Below, in pieces: positions 6,976-15,129 of a stretch of 64,000 nt of DNA. The notes under the pieces were generated by a model that was given only the letters and a program-made list of their open reading frames with translations, did not search any database and was not told the origin of the DNA. The number at the start of each line of letters is the position of its first letter. The stretch's first letter is position 1. Source of the DNA: JAZIHH01 sp036678685 (GTDB taxonomy: Bacteria; Bacillota; UBA4882; UBA10575); assembly GCA_036678685.1 (NCBI GenBank), contig JAZIHH010000016.1, forward strand, positions 20,557-84,556, given 5' to 3'. The position numbers and the translations under genes were made by a program.

Positions 6976-8585
6976 ACCGGCAGGTATAGTTTTTCATAAT
7001 ATTCTTCCAGCATTCTCCGGATATTAAAAGTTTTTCTGGTGCTTAAAATACTGTTTTTCATCACTTCCACCCAGGCCGCACGGTTATTATAAAATAGGGG
7101 AATAATCTCTTTTTCCAAAACTTCGTACAAAGCCTGGAGATCCCGTTGGTCCTGGACCTCTTGCTCCTCGCTTTCAAACCCGTCGCCAAATTGCCAGCCG
7201 TTCACCCCGTGTTGGCAGACCTCCGGCCACCAGCCGTCCAAAATACTGCAGTTCGGCACCCCGTTCATTGCCGCCTTCATCCCCGATGTCCCGCTGGCTT
7301 CCCGAGGGCGCCGGGGATTGTTCAACCACAAATCAACCCCCCTGGTCAGCATCTTCCCCAATTCCATGTCGTAGTTTTCTAAAAACACCACCTGACGGGG
7401 GTACATTTTGCTCATCTTCAAGATCCCGGTGATGATCCTTTTCCCCTCGTCGTCCCAGGGATGGGCTTTGCCGGAAAAAACCAGTTGGACCCGGTGGTTT
7501 TTTAGAAACGCCCCTGCCCGTTCATGGTCGGAGAAAAGAAGGGCATTCCTTTTATAGGGCGCCATTCTCCTGGCCGAACCAATCAACAAGACTTCAGGAT
7601 CAAGGCTTATACCTTTTCTTTTTTCGATCTCCCGGAGGAGGGCCCGTTTGTTCTCCATATGCCTGGCCCAAAGATCCCCTTTTCCTTCCGCGGCCTCCAG
7701 CATTTTCTCATCCACCCAGGTCGGCAGGTGAATTCCATTGGTGATACTGATGATTTCCGCCCGGCCGTCAACGTGGGCCCACATATTATTGGCGGTCCGG
7801 CCGTGGAGACGGGAGACCGCATTGGCTTTCCGCGCCAGGCGTAAAGCGGCGGCCGTCATATTAAAAGGAGCGCCCCCGATCTTCACTAGTTGTTCAAGGC
7901 TTAAGCCGTTGTTTGCTCCCATGTACAAAAGGACATCCAAGGGATGCTCTTCATTGCCATGGATGACCGGGGTATGCGTGGTGAAAACGATCTCCCGGCG
8001 GGAGGCGGTTACCGCCTCGGCAAAAGAGGCCCCGGCCTCCGTTTTTTCCCTGATTAGTTCCAGCCCGGCAAAAACGGCATGTCCCTCGTTAAAATGATAC
8101 ACCTCCACCGGGATCTTTAAGGCCCGTAAAGCCTTTACGCCGCCAATCCCCAAGACCATTTCCTGGGCAATCCTTTTCTCGATAAACCCGCCGTATAACC
8201 GGCCGGTGATCCAGGGATCCTCATTTTCCGGCAGATCGGTGTCCAACAGGTAAAGAGGGGCATTATTAAAGCAAGTGACGGCCCAAACCTTGCAAACGAC
8301 TTTCCGCCGGCGGATCGGGAGCGTCACCCGCACGCCCGTATCTTCCAGAAAGTCATAGTCATAGTTGACATAAGCGTCGTAGACCCGGCCGTTTTCCCCG
8401 AACAATTGGTTGGTATAACCTTGTTTCCATTTGATTCCGATGCCAACAACCGGATACTGGTACTGCCGTGCGCCCTTCAAATAATCACCGGCCAGGATGC
8501 CCAAACCCCCGGCATAGGTCTTTAAACGGTCGTCCAAACCGTATTCCATGCAAAAATAGGCCACCGCCGGTAGTTTTCTCTTCAT
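6972..8585 (-). CDS. glgP: Alpha-glucan (glycogen) phosphorylase, short form
   Basis: Releases glucose 1-phosphate from glycogen or maltodextrins using pyridoxal phosphate (GT35). The 537-residue protein is the short prokaryotic/archaeal type without the long regulatory N-terminus of the E. coli and eukaryotic enzymes. It begins PAVAYFCMEYGLDDRLKTYAGGLGILAGDYLK, of which the AGGLGILAGD part is the family signature. VYHFNEGHA and ITNGIHLPTW are active-site segments. The cofactor lysine is in EASGTSGMKAAMNG near residue 430. It is convergent with bioN and apparently monocistronic. No other glycogen genes are in the window. Confidence 0.95.
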   Translation of the reverse strand: MKRKLPAVAYFCMEYGLDDRLKTYAGGLGILAGDYLKGARQYQYPVVGIGIKWKQGYTNQLFGENGRVYDAYVNYDYDFLEDTGVRVTLPIRRRKVVCKVWAVTCFNNAPLYLLDTDLPENEDPWITGRLYGGFIEKRIAQEMVLGIGGVKALRALKIPVEVYHFNEGHAVFAGLELIREKTEAGASFAEAVTASRREIVFTTHTPVIHGNEEHPLDVLLYMGANNGLSLEQLVKIGGAPFNMTAAALRLARKANAVSRLHGRTANNMWAHVDGRAEIISITNGIHLPTWVDEKMLEAAEGKGDLWARHMENKRALLREIEKRKGISLDPEVLLIGSARRMAPYKRNALLFSDHERAGAFLKNHRVQLVFSGKAHPWDDEGKRIITGILKMSKMYPRQVVFLENYDMELGKMLTRGVDLWLNNPRRPREASGTSGMKAAMNGVPNCSILDGWWPEVCQHGVNGWQFGDGFESEEQEVQDQRDLQALYEVLEKEIIPLFYNNRAAWVEVMKNSILSTRKTFNIRRMLEEYYEKLYLPV

Positions 8586-8672
8586 GGTTTCACCTCCCTA
8601 CAAATTATTTACCGGCAGCGGGATTAATATTATTAATTTCCGGTGCGGAACGAGAAGAATCCCCGGCCGGCC

Positions 8673-8707
8673 AAAAATAAAAAAGCAGGCTCTTTTGCCG
8701 CCTGCTT
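8673..8707 (-). terminator. Intrinsic terminator of mltG
   Basis: On the minus strand AAGCAGGC / GCCTGCTT encloses a GGCAAAAGA loop and runs into six T, then ATTTTT. It is about 80 bases past the mltG stop. Confidence 0.85.
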
Positions 8708-8785
8708 CCTGACGTCTGTTATTGTTTTTTACCTCGCCGCCGCCGGTCCCTTTCAGCCCTTGTTCCGCCCTTGGCCTTGTTCCTC

Positions 8786-9886
8786 CTACGGTCTGGCTTT
8801 CAACTGGTTCTGGGCTTGGAGATGTTCCCGATAGGTACGGGAAAAAATATGGCTTCCGTCGGGACGGGCGACAAAATAGAGAAAATCCGTCTCCGCCGGG
8901 CGTAAGGAGGCGAGCAAGGAAGCCCGCCCCGGGTTGGAAATCGGGCTCGGGGGCAACCCCCGGTAAAGGTAAGTATTATACGGCGATTCAATCTTTAAAT
9001 CCTCATAAAGTAAACGGGACCGCCTCTCCCCCAAAGCGTACATAACCGTGGCGCAGGACTGTAAGGGATAGCCCAGGCGCAGACGGTTCAGAAAAACCGC
9101 CGCAATTACCGGCCGCTCTTCCGCTTTTTTCGCCTCTCTCTCAATGATGGAGGCCAGCGTCACCAGTTCCGTGGGGGAAAGAAAAGTCACCGTATTTTCC
9201 TGGACAATTGCCGACCACACCTGCCGGAACCGGCGGAATAAAACGGCAAGTATTTCTTCTTCTGAAGCCCCGTCGGCAAAATCGTAAGTGTCGGGGAAAA
9301 GAAAGCCCTCCGCGGAACGGGGGTTAAACTCCGGCAGGTGGGCACGGAGAAATTCGCCGTCGTGCAAAAGCTCCCAGAAACGCTCCTCGTCCACCAGACC
9401 CCGGCGTACCAAAAGATCGGTTATTTCTTTTTGGGTCAGGCCTTCCGGAATGGTCACTCGGTGGTAAATGGAGCGGCCTTTTTGCAACTCCGCGATTAAC
9501 CGGGTAAAAGCCATACCCGGCTGTAAATGATAGCGGCCGGCCTTCACCTGTCTTTGTTTGCCGGTTAAATAAATATACCAGACGAAACTGTTGCTGTTTC
9601 TGATTAATCCTTTATTTTCCAACAGCATACCCACTTCTTTAACCGAGGAACCCCTGGGAATATCCAGCTGTATCCGGTTGTTGGAGACAACGGCGGGTTG
9701 CAGCCCATATAAAATCCAGGCCACTTGGCCGAGAAAAAAAATCAGCAGGAGCGTGGCCATCGGTCCCGCCAGGTTGGTCAGGGAAGATTGCTCGGTAAAG
9801 AGCGGTCTGGTAATCCTGTGTTGCCAAAAATCACGCAACCGGGGAAATACTCTGCTGCAGGCCGTGAGCAATACCGGTCTTTGCAC
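8786..9886 (-). CDS. mltG: Endolytic peptidoglycan transglycosylase MltG
   Basis: Cleaves nascent glycan strands at the outer face of the membrane and so helps set chain length. The chosen GTG start at 9886 gives 366 residues. It follows GGGGAGGTG, and a longer ATG reading at 9952 would begin upstream of the promoter. A membrane segment is at about 43-62. A LysM-like region follows (RGSSVKEVGMLLENKGLI, KAGRYHLQPGM). The catalytic glutamate is E249 in LASIIEREA, and the C-terminal YNTYLYRGLPPSPISNPG is the family hallmark. Expressed alone from its own promoter and ended by a strong terminator. Confidence 0.95.
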   Translation of the reverse strand: MQRPVLLTACSRVFPRLRDFWQHRITRPLFTEQSSLTNLAGPMATLLLIFFLGQVAWILYGLQPAVVSNNRIQLDIPRGSSVKEVGMLLENKGLIRNSNSFVWYIYLTGKQRQVKAGRYHLQPGMAFTRLIAELQKGRSIYHRVTIPEGLTQKEITDLLVRRGLVDEERFWELLHDGEFLRAHLPEFNPRSAEGFLFPDTYDFADGASEEEILAVLFRRFRQVWSAIVQENTVTFLSPTELVTLASIIEREAKKAEERPVIAAVFLNRLRLGYPLQSCATVMYALGERRSRLLYEDLKIESPYNTYLYRGLPPSPISNPGRASLLASLRPAETDFLYFVARPDGSHIFSRTYREHLQAQNQLKARP

Positions 9887-9916
9887 AGCAGCCCCACCTC
9901 CCCTTATACTAATAAT

Positions 9917-9945
9917 ATTATAATGGAAATCATCCCCCGATGCAA
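9917..9945 (-). promoter_or_regulatory. Sigma-A promoter of mltG
   Basis: TTGCAT (9940-9945) and a perfect TATAAT (9917-9922) lie 17 bases apart on the minus strand, about 30 bases before the GTG start of mltG. It decides the mltG start codon. Confidence 0.8.
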
Positions 9946-10025
9946 TCTTCACTTCTCAGGAGTTGGAAATAAAAACTCCTTTCCCCTGGTTAAAAGCGAA
10001 AGGATAACCGGGCCGGAGGTCCCCG

Positions 10026-10071
10026 GAAAAATTGAGGGCCGGGAGATACCACCCTTTGTCTCTCCCGGCCG
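10026..10071 (-). terminator. Intrinsic terminator after the DUF1292 gene
   Basis: A GGCCGGGAGA / TCTCCCGGCC stem with a loop of about 13 bases is followed on the minus strand by CTCAATTTTT. It closes the ruvX-DUF1292 transcription unit. Confidence 0.8.
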
Positions 10072-10155
10072 CTTGCGCTGACTTTTTATAATGCCCCGAA
10101 TGCCCCGTTCCCTGCCCCACCCGTGGCAGGCAAATGTCTCCGCGCCAGTTTCTTT

Positions 10156-10419
10156 TTACCCGTTTTCCTCCTGGTCCAACATTTGCTGAATCTTTTCCAG
10201 TTCCGCATCTTCCACGTCCACCAGGACTTCTTCTCCGTCCTCGTCATTTTCCAGGCGGAAAACGTGGGCTTCTTCTTCCTCGCCCTCCTGAATTTCCGGA
10301 ACCATCACTACGTACTTCTTATTTTCCATTTCCACCACGCGTTCCAGGGAATAACGGTATTCCTGACCGTCTTCATCCACCAGTACCAACCATTCATCTT
10401 GTTCGGGCCTGTCGGTCAT
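10156..10419 (-). CDS. DUF1292 family protein
   Basis: A very acidic 87-residue protein (WLVLVDEDGQEYRYSL, then EIQEGEEEEAHVFRLENDEDGEE) that matches DUF1292, a small Firmicute family of unknown role usually found beside ruvX (yrrK) and mltG, as here. AAAGGAGG seven bases before ATG 10419 supports translation. The gene order mltG, DUF1292, ruvX corresponds to the conserved yrrL-yrzB-yrrK block of Bacillus. Confidence 0.88.
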   Translation of the reverse strand: MTDRPEQDEWLVLVDEDGQEYRYSLERVVEMENKKYVVMVPEIQEGEEEEAHVFRLENDEDGEEVLVDVEDAELEKIQQMLDQEENG

Positions 10420-10494
10420 ATTTATTCCTCCTTTAACCCGCTTTCTCCTTTATTTTCTCCTAAACCCGGACAATTTACAAGCCTGAATCGGGGG

Positions 10495-10588
10495 TCAATT
10501 GTTTATTATATTTATTTCTTGGATAACACCCCCTACACAGCCCGGCAACATGAGAAATCGTCAGTTGTTTATTATATTTATTTCTTGG
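10495..10588. repeat. Short direct repeat spanning the end of ruvX
   Basis: Two copies of a 28-base AT-rich sequence (TCA[A/G]TTG then TTTATTATATTTATTTCTTGG) at 10495-10522 and 10561-10588, start to start 66 bases apart, with one mismatch. The second copy contains the ruvX stop codon and the last Lys codon; the first copy repeats that gene end in the intergenic space. Either a local duplication or a binding site; no function can be assigned. Confidence 0.8.
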
Positions 10589-11006
10589 CCGGTTTATGAT
10601 AACGCAAAAAACCTTCCAGGATCAAGGCGGCCGCCACTTGATCAATGATCCGCCGGCGTTTTTGCCGGGAAAGATCCATTTCCAAAAGGGCCTTCTCCGC
10701 CGCTACCGTCGTCAACCGTTCATCCCAAAAAACCGGGGTTACCCCGCACATCTTCCCCAGCAAATCACCGAAACGCTTTATCTTCTCCGCCTCCTCGCCG
10801 GCTCTTCCGTCCATATGCCGGGGAAGACCAATCACCAGTCCCGTCCCCTGGTATTTCCGGAAAAGATCCGCCAGGTAGCGAAGATCTTCTTTCTGCTTTC
10901 CCGTGCGGTTAAAGACTTCCACTCCCTGCGCGGTCAGACCCAAAGGGTCACTGACCGCCACCCCAATCTTTTTATCGCCAATATCCAAAGCAATCCAGCG
11001 CACCAT
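10578..11006 (-). CDS. ruvX: Putative pre-16S rRNA nuclease / Holliday junction resolvase-like protein YqgF
   Basis: RNase H-fold nuclease implicated in maturing the 5' end of 16S rRNA. The 142-residue reading from ATG 11006 (GAGGGCAGGGCG upstream) begins VRWIALDIGDKKIGVAVSDP with the first catalytic Asp. VIGLPRHMDGR carries the family GLP motif, WDERLTTVAAEKAL contains the second acid and RRRIIDQVAAALIL the third. Normal length. It lies 11 bases after the aldo/keto reductase and upstream of the DUF1292 gene. Confidence 0.93.
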   Translation of the reverse strand: MVRWIALDIGDKKIGVAVSDPLGLTAQGVEVFNRTGKQKEDLRYLADLFRKYQGTGLVIGLPRHMDGRAGEEAEKIKRFGDLLGKMCGVTPVFWDERLTTVAAEKALLEMDLSRQKRRRIIDQVAAALILEGFLRYHKPAKK

Positions 11007-11016
11007 CGCCCTGCCC

Positions 11017-11979
11017 TCATAATATTTTGATTGCCATAAGGTCACAGGCTTCACTGCAGTACCCGCAGGTCATACAGGCTTCCCTGTCAACCGCCAATTG
11101 CCCGCCGCTCACCTGCAAAGCGCCAAAAGGGCACCGCCCTACGCAACGCCCGCACCCCCGACACCAGTCCTCAATATGCAGCCGCCGCGGGCGGGCGGCT
11201 ATTTTCCGGCGCAAAGCGGGGGAAGGAGTACGGCCGCAGGCCAGAGCCAGATTAAAGGCAATCTCTTCCCGGGACTGCATTCCCACCGCCACCGCGCTGA
11301 TCCCCGGAAGGTCCAGGGCGAAACGGAGCGCCTTTTCCGCCTGGCCAGAGAGGTGGCCGCCGGCCAGCGCTTTCATTATATACACTCCCTTACCCATCTC
11401 CAACGCCAAAGCAATCGCTTCCGCCATCTCATCCGGGCCGCCGTCGGTTATCCCCCAGCCCCGGAGATTGTACAGGGGGTGAATGACCTCGATCTCCGGA
11501 CAGGAGGCCCCGGCCCGGACCCCGGCCACGGAATGGGTGGAAAGGCCCACTGCACCGACCAGTCCTTTTTCCCGGGCTTCCACCAGATAATCCAGGGCCC
11601 CGCGGTGGCCCCGCAGCGTGGCTGCGGACTCTTGTTCATGGAGGAGGAACAAGGGGATGCGATCCATATCCAGTTCACGGCGGGCCTTTTCCACACTGGC
11701 TTTCATTTCTTCCGCGGTCACCGCATAGGATTTAGCGGCCACAACCACCCTGGGGTTTTCCTTGACCACTCCGCGCAGATAGCGATAGGTATCGTAAATC
11801 TCCGCCCCATCAAAAAAATTGATCCCCAGGTCCAGGGCATACCTCAACAAAGCCGTTCCTTCCGCCAACGACAGGTTCTTTTGCCGGGGACCAATGGTTA
11901 AAGTGCCGAAACACAGCGGAGAAACCCAAAATCCGGTATTCCCCAGTTTTCTGTAAAAATCCTTGCTTTCTCCGGTCAT
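11017..11979 (-). CDS. Aldo/keto reductase with C-terminal 2[4Fe-4S] ferredoxin domain
   Basis: The N-terminal 250 residues are an aldo/keto reductase barrel (LGNTGFWVSPLCFGTLTIG, FFDGAEIYDTY, VVAAKSY, LFLLHEQ). The C-terminal 60 residues are a bacterial ferredoxin module with CRGCGRCVGRCP and CMTCGYCSEACD, enough for two 4Fe-4S clusters. Such fusions are common in anaerobic Firmicutes; their substrates are unknown. In the usual tetrad the His is present in LLHEQ, Lys in AAKSY and Tyr in EIYDTY. The start overlaps the stop of the upstream J-like gene (ATGA), so the two are coupled. Confidence 0.88.
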   Translation of the reverse strand: MTGESKDFYRKLGNTGFWVSPLCFGTLTIGPRQKNLSLAEGTALLRYALDLGINFFDGAEIYDTYRYLRGVVKENPRVVVAAKSYAVTAEEMKASVEKARRELDMDRIPLFLLHEQESAATLRGHRGALDYLVEAREKGLVGAVGLSTHSVAGVRAGASCPEIEVIHPLYNLRGWGITDGGPDEMAEAIALALEMGKGVYIMKALAGGHLSGQAEKALRFALDLPGISAVAVGMQSREEIAFNLALACGRTPSPALRRKIAARPRRLHIEDWCRGCGRCVGRCPFGALQVSGGQLAVDREACMTCGYCSEACDLMAIKIL

Positions 11980-13499
11980 TTTTGCGTCGGTATCAGAAGC
12001 CGCACCTGAAAACTGCGGGTCGGAATCTTCCGCACCCGGTTGGCGTCTCTAAATTCCACCCGGTTGATCTCAGGAAAAGCGGCCAGTTCCTTTCTGGCTT
12101 CTTCCAGTGTTTTCCCGGCAATGGCCTGAAACACCTTTTGCCGGTCGATGTGACCCCGGATTTTTGCCGCCGCGCGTACATACAATTCGGAGCGCCGCAG
12201 GTCATTGGCGCCCACCCGCAGGTCGCGCACGACAATTTCCTCGCCCACCGGCACAAAACCCCCCGGCATGGTTTGTTGCAGATGGTATTGCAACCACTTA
12301 TACAACGTGGTTCTGTTCAGTACGCCCGCTCTTAAGCGGTAAGATAATCTGACGTTCAAAATTTCCCCTTCCGCTCCCACCGGCGGGTCCGGCTTAATAC
12401 TTTCCACTTCCTTATATACCAGGTCGGGCAGGAGAAGATAATCTTTTTCCACCATTTCCTTTAAATCTTCTTCCGCCCGGAACCGCATCTGTCTTTCCAC
12501 TTCTTCCTTGGCCCGGAGAAAATCCTTTTCGTCAACCACAGCCACCATCCGGTCTTCCCCGGACGTGAAGGGAACCAAGTTAATCACCTGCAGGCTTCTG
12601 GCCAACGGTCCTTCGATTCTGGTAATGGTTCTTTCCTTCACATTGCCGATGGTTCCTTTTTCCAAGGCCTCCACGTCAACTTCAACCCGCCCGTAAACTT
12701 CCCCGGTAGGCACACCCATTTCATACTGGGTTGTCTTCCCCGGCACGATTGCCCCGGCGGTGGTGACAAATTTTTGCCCGGTTTCCGTCGCCACGATAAC
12801 CCCTTCGGCGACGACCACCGGGTTGGCACTACTGTTAATAAAGACCACCGTGCCGCGGGCCGGAAGAAAACCCACGGCCTTTTTGCCCGTCGTCGGCTGG
12901 GTGTAGGAAACTTCTCCTCTCCGTTCCAGCAGGCGCAGGGGCAGGCGGTTCTGGGTGATCTCCCGTTCAGAGAAGTTTACACCGGCTTCCCCCTGCGCGG
13001 AATAGGTCCATTCTTGGACCACCGGATGAATAATCAAAGTTACCCGGGGATAAAACAATAAAAATAAGCCCAGCAAAAGGGTGAAAAAAGTGAAAACCAG
13101 AGCAACCGTGAGTCTCCCCCCGGGCAAAGAGGTTCCGGGCGGGGCCGGGCGGCTCTCTTCCGAGGCGGCGGCCCCCCCCGCCGGACCGTTAAGGTTGAGA
13201 GGCAATCTTTCATAGGTATATTCTTGAGGGATCCCCCGCTGTTCTATCGTATCGTCAACTTTAATCCCCAAACGGCGGGCGGCTTTTTTGGCCGCCCGGT
13301 CCCGGATGACCAAAATTAAAGTCTTTTCTTCTTCTTCGCTATAAAACTTTAATAACCGTAAATTTATTTCATGGCGCAAAAGAGGGACCCGGCCGTTGGA
13401 AAAAAGGATTACCCGCGAAGCGGGGGTCTCTCTTATCTTCTGGATTAACCCCTGAACGGTATCATCCTTTTTTACCGGTATGACCTCTGCTTTGGCCAC
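11976..13499 (-). CDS. Baseplate J/gp47-like membrane protein
   Basis: A 507-residue protein. An N-terminal cytoplasmic part of about 100 residues has the pattern DTVQGLIQKIRETPASRVILF and LRLLKFYSEEEEKTLILVIRD. A Pro/Gly-rich linker follows, then one membrane segment at 130-150. The large outside part contains the baseplate-J-like region (ARGTVVFINSSANPVVVAEGVIVATETGQKF is the conserved stretch). Firmicute genomes carry such non-phage homologues, whose role is unknown. No other phage gene is nearby, so a prophage origin is unlikely. Translationally coupled to the downstream reductase. Confidence 0.75.
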   Translation of the reverse strand: MAKAEVIPVKKDDTVQGLIQKIRETPASRVILFSNGRVPLLRHEINLRLLKFYSEEEEKTLILVIRDRAAKKAARRLGIKVDDTIEQRGIPQEYTYERLPLNLNGPAGGAAASEESRPAPPGTSLPGGRLTVALVFTFFTLLLGLFLLFYPRVTLIIHPVVQEWTYSAQGEAGVNFSEREITQNRLPLRLLERRGEVSYTQPTTGKKAVGFLPARGTVVFINSSANPVVVAEGVIVATETGQKFVTTAGAIVPGKTTQYEMGVPTGEVYGRVEVDVEALEKGTIGNVKERTITRIEGPLARSLQVINLVPFTSGEDRMVAVVDEKDFLRAKEEVERQMRFRAEEDLKEMVEKDYLLLPDLVYKEVESIKPDPPVGAEGEILNVRLSYRLRAGVLNRTTLYKWLQYHLQQTMPGGFVPVGEEIVVRDLRVGANDLRRSELYVRAAAKIRGHIDRQKVFQAIAGKTLEEARKELAAFPEINRVEFRDANRVRKIPTRSFQVRLLIPTQK

Positions 13500-13676
13500 T
13501 ATCCTCGTCCCTCCTTCACCAAAGGGGGCAGCGCAACGTTTTGCCGTCTTAATATAAAATAAAGAAGGTTATTCTTTTTTACAGACCAATTATATAATTA
13601 TATAATAATCCATTTTTATCATATCTTAAAGACGCCTTCACTGTCAATCAGAACGCCCGGCGGCAAAGAAAGATAA
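13500..13676. other. AT-rich intergenic region upstream of the J-like gene
   Basis: A stretch at about 13560-13640 is nearly pure A+T (ATTATATAATTATATAATAATCC). It presumably holds the promoter of the J-like/reductase/ruvX group, but I could not choose one -35/-10 pair with confidence. Confidence 0.4.
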
Positions 13677-13700
13677 AAAAAAAAGCCCCGCCGGGCGCCT
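13677..13700 (-). terminator. Intrinsic terminator after mnmA and the small membrane gene
   Basis: On the minus strand CGCCC-GGCG-GGGC runs straight into ten T. The stem is short but the T-run is long. It lies 16 bases after the stop at 13716. Confidence 0.65.
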
Positions 13701-13715
13701 CTTTTCCCACTGTAT

Positions 13716-13916
13716 TCAGTTTTTTCGCAACAACATTCCCATCGGTATTAATCGATATAGACCCCGCATTCTGCCGGCAAGGTAGCTCATTATTCTTTTC
13801 ATCCCGGAGCGGTTCTCCCGCCTTTGTGCCTCTTTTCTCCGTTTAATCATCAATAAAGTCCCGGCTGCCGCGCCAAATAAACTCCCGGTCAAGATACTCC
13901 GGAACAACCTGTTCAT
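13716..13916 (-). CDS. Small basic membrane protein of unknown function
   Basis: A 66-residue protein with a Gly/Ala-rich hydrophobic helix at residues 5-24 (FRSILTGSLFGAAAGTLLMI) followed by a strongly basic tail (KRRKEAQRRENRSGMKR). This is a layout like YtxH-type small proteins, though I cannot make a firm family call. A perfect AAGGAGGTG precedes ATG 13916 and a terminator follows, so it is very likely expressed. It is the last gene of the mnmA unit. Confidence 0.65.
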   Translation of the reverse strand: MNRLFRSILTGSLFGAAAGTLLMIKRRKEAQRRENRSGMKRIMSYLAGRMRGLYRLIPMGMLLRKN

Positions 13917-13997
13917 CCCCGCCCACCTCCTTGGTGTTGTTTTTTACCGGAATCGGAGTTAGTATAACCCGGGGCGAAAAGGTTAACCCCGTCAAAG

Positions 13998-15059
13998 TCA
14001 GGTAATAAAACCACCGCCCAAAACCAGATCCTTCCGGTAAAAAACCGCCGCCTGTCCCGGAGTGACCGCCCGCTGGGGGCGGGAAAACCGGATCCATGCC
14101 CCGTCTCCCTCCGGCTGGATGAGGGCGGCAGCCGCCTCGGCGGAATACCTGATTTTAACTTCCGCCGTCAACGGGGAGCGGGGAGGAGGGATGCTTACCC
14201 AGTTAATCCCAGTCACCCGGCACTCCCCGCGAAAAACTTCCTCATCTTTGCCCACAACAACCTGTTTTTTTTCCGGACGGAGAGCAATCACGTAATAAGG
14301 GGTCCCGCCGCCAATGCCCAGCCCTTTGCGTTGCCCGATTGTATAAAAGGCCACTCCTTTATGGCGGCCTAAAACCCGGCCGGCCGTATCCACGATCTCA
14401 CCGGGTTGCAGGGCGTCGGGACGCCTTTTTTGCAAAAAAAGGCCGTAGTCGTGTTCGGGGATAAAGCATATTTCCTGGCTTTCCGGCTTACCGGCCACCG
14501 GGATTTTCTTGTCCCGGGCGATGGCCCTCACTTCTTCTTTGGTATATTCCCCCAACGGAAAGATACTCTTGGCCAGTTGTTGCTGGGAAAGGGTAAATAA
14601 TACGTAGCTCTGGTCCTTTTTTCCGTCTTTCCCCTGCAGCAAGGTGAAGCGTCCGGTGGCGGAATCATATCCTCTCCGGGCGTAATGGCCGGTGGCAATA
14701 TAGCCGGCCTTTAAAATTTCCGCCTGCCGGACCAAAGCGGCAAATTTAACCCGGTTATTACAGACAACGCAAGGATTGGGCGTCCTCCCTTCCAAATAGG
14801 AGTCGACAAAATACTCTACCACTTCCCGGGTGAATATTTCCCGGGAATCCAGAACATAAAAGGGAATTCCCAGCTTTTCCGCGACCCGGCGGGCATCGTT
14901 CACCCCTGCCGGTTCGTCTTTAGTTGTTCCCGCCGGCGGCTCCGGTTCCCACATCCGCAAAGTTACCCCGATCACCTCGTACCCGGCCTCCTGCAGGAGG
15001 ACGGCGGCAACGGAGCTGTCGACCCCGCCGCTCATGGCTACCACCACCCGCTCAGCCAT
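13998..15059 (-). CDS. mnmA: tRNA-specific 2-thiouridylase MnmA
   Basis: Thiolates U34 of Lys, Glu and Gln tRNAs. The 353-residue protein has the PP-loop SGGVDSS at 10-16. C100 in NPCVVCNN, or possibly the neighbouring C97, is the first catalytic cysteine, and C198 in KPESQEICF is the second. GQRKGLGIGGGTPYYV is the conserved central segment. Length and motifs are complete. Its expected Lys(TTT) and Glu(TTC) substrates are both encoded in the tRNA cluster at 62.2-62.4 kb. Confidence 0.96.
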   Translation of the reverse strand: MAERVVVAMSGGVDSSVAAVLLQEAGYEVIGVTLRMWEPEPPAGTTKDEPAGVNDARRVAEKLGIPFYVLDSREIFTREVVEYFVDSYLEGRTPNPCVVCNNRVKFAALVRQAEILKAGYIATGHYARRGYDSATGRFTLLQGKDGKKDQSYVLFTLSQQQLAKSIFPLGEYTKEEVRAIARDKKIPVAGKPESQEICFIPEHDYGLFLQKRRPDALQPGEIVDTAGRVLGRHKGVAFYTIGQRKGLGIGGGTPYYVIALRPEKKQVVVGKDEEVFRGECRVTGINWVSIPPPRSPLTAEVKIRYSAEAAAALIQPEGDGAWIRFSRPQRAVTPGQAAVFYRKDLVLGGGFIT

Positions 15060-15129
15060 GAATACCTCCGGTTATAGAAACGGCCGTTCCTTCCTTGTCC
15101 ATAACTCAACCTCCATTTTTTCTTTTCTC

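Noticed and set aside
11976..13499. Prophage baseplate gene
   Set aside because: No other phage genes surround it; it has a membrane segment and lies in a housekeeping operon, as in known non-phage homologues.
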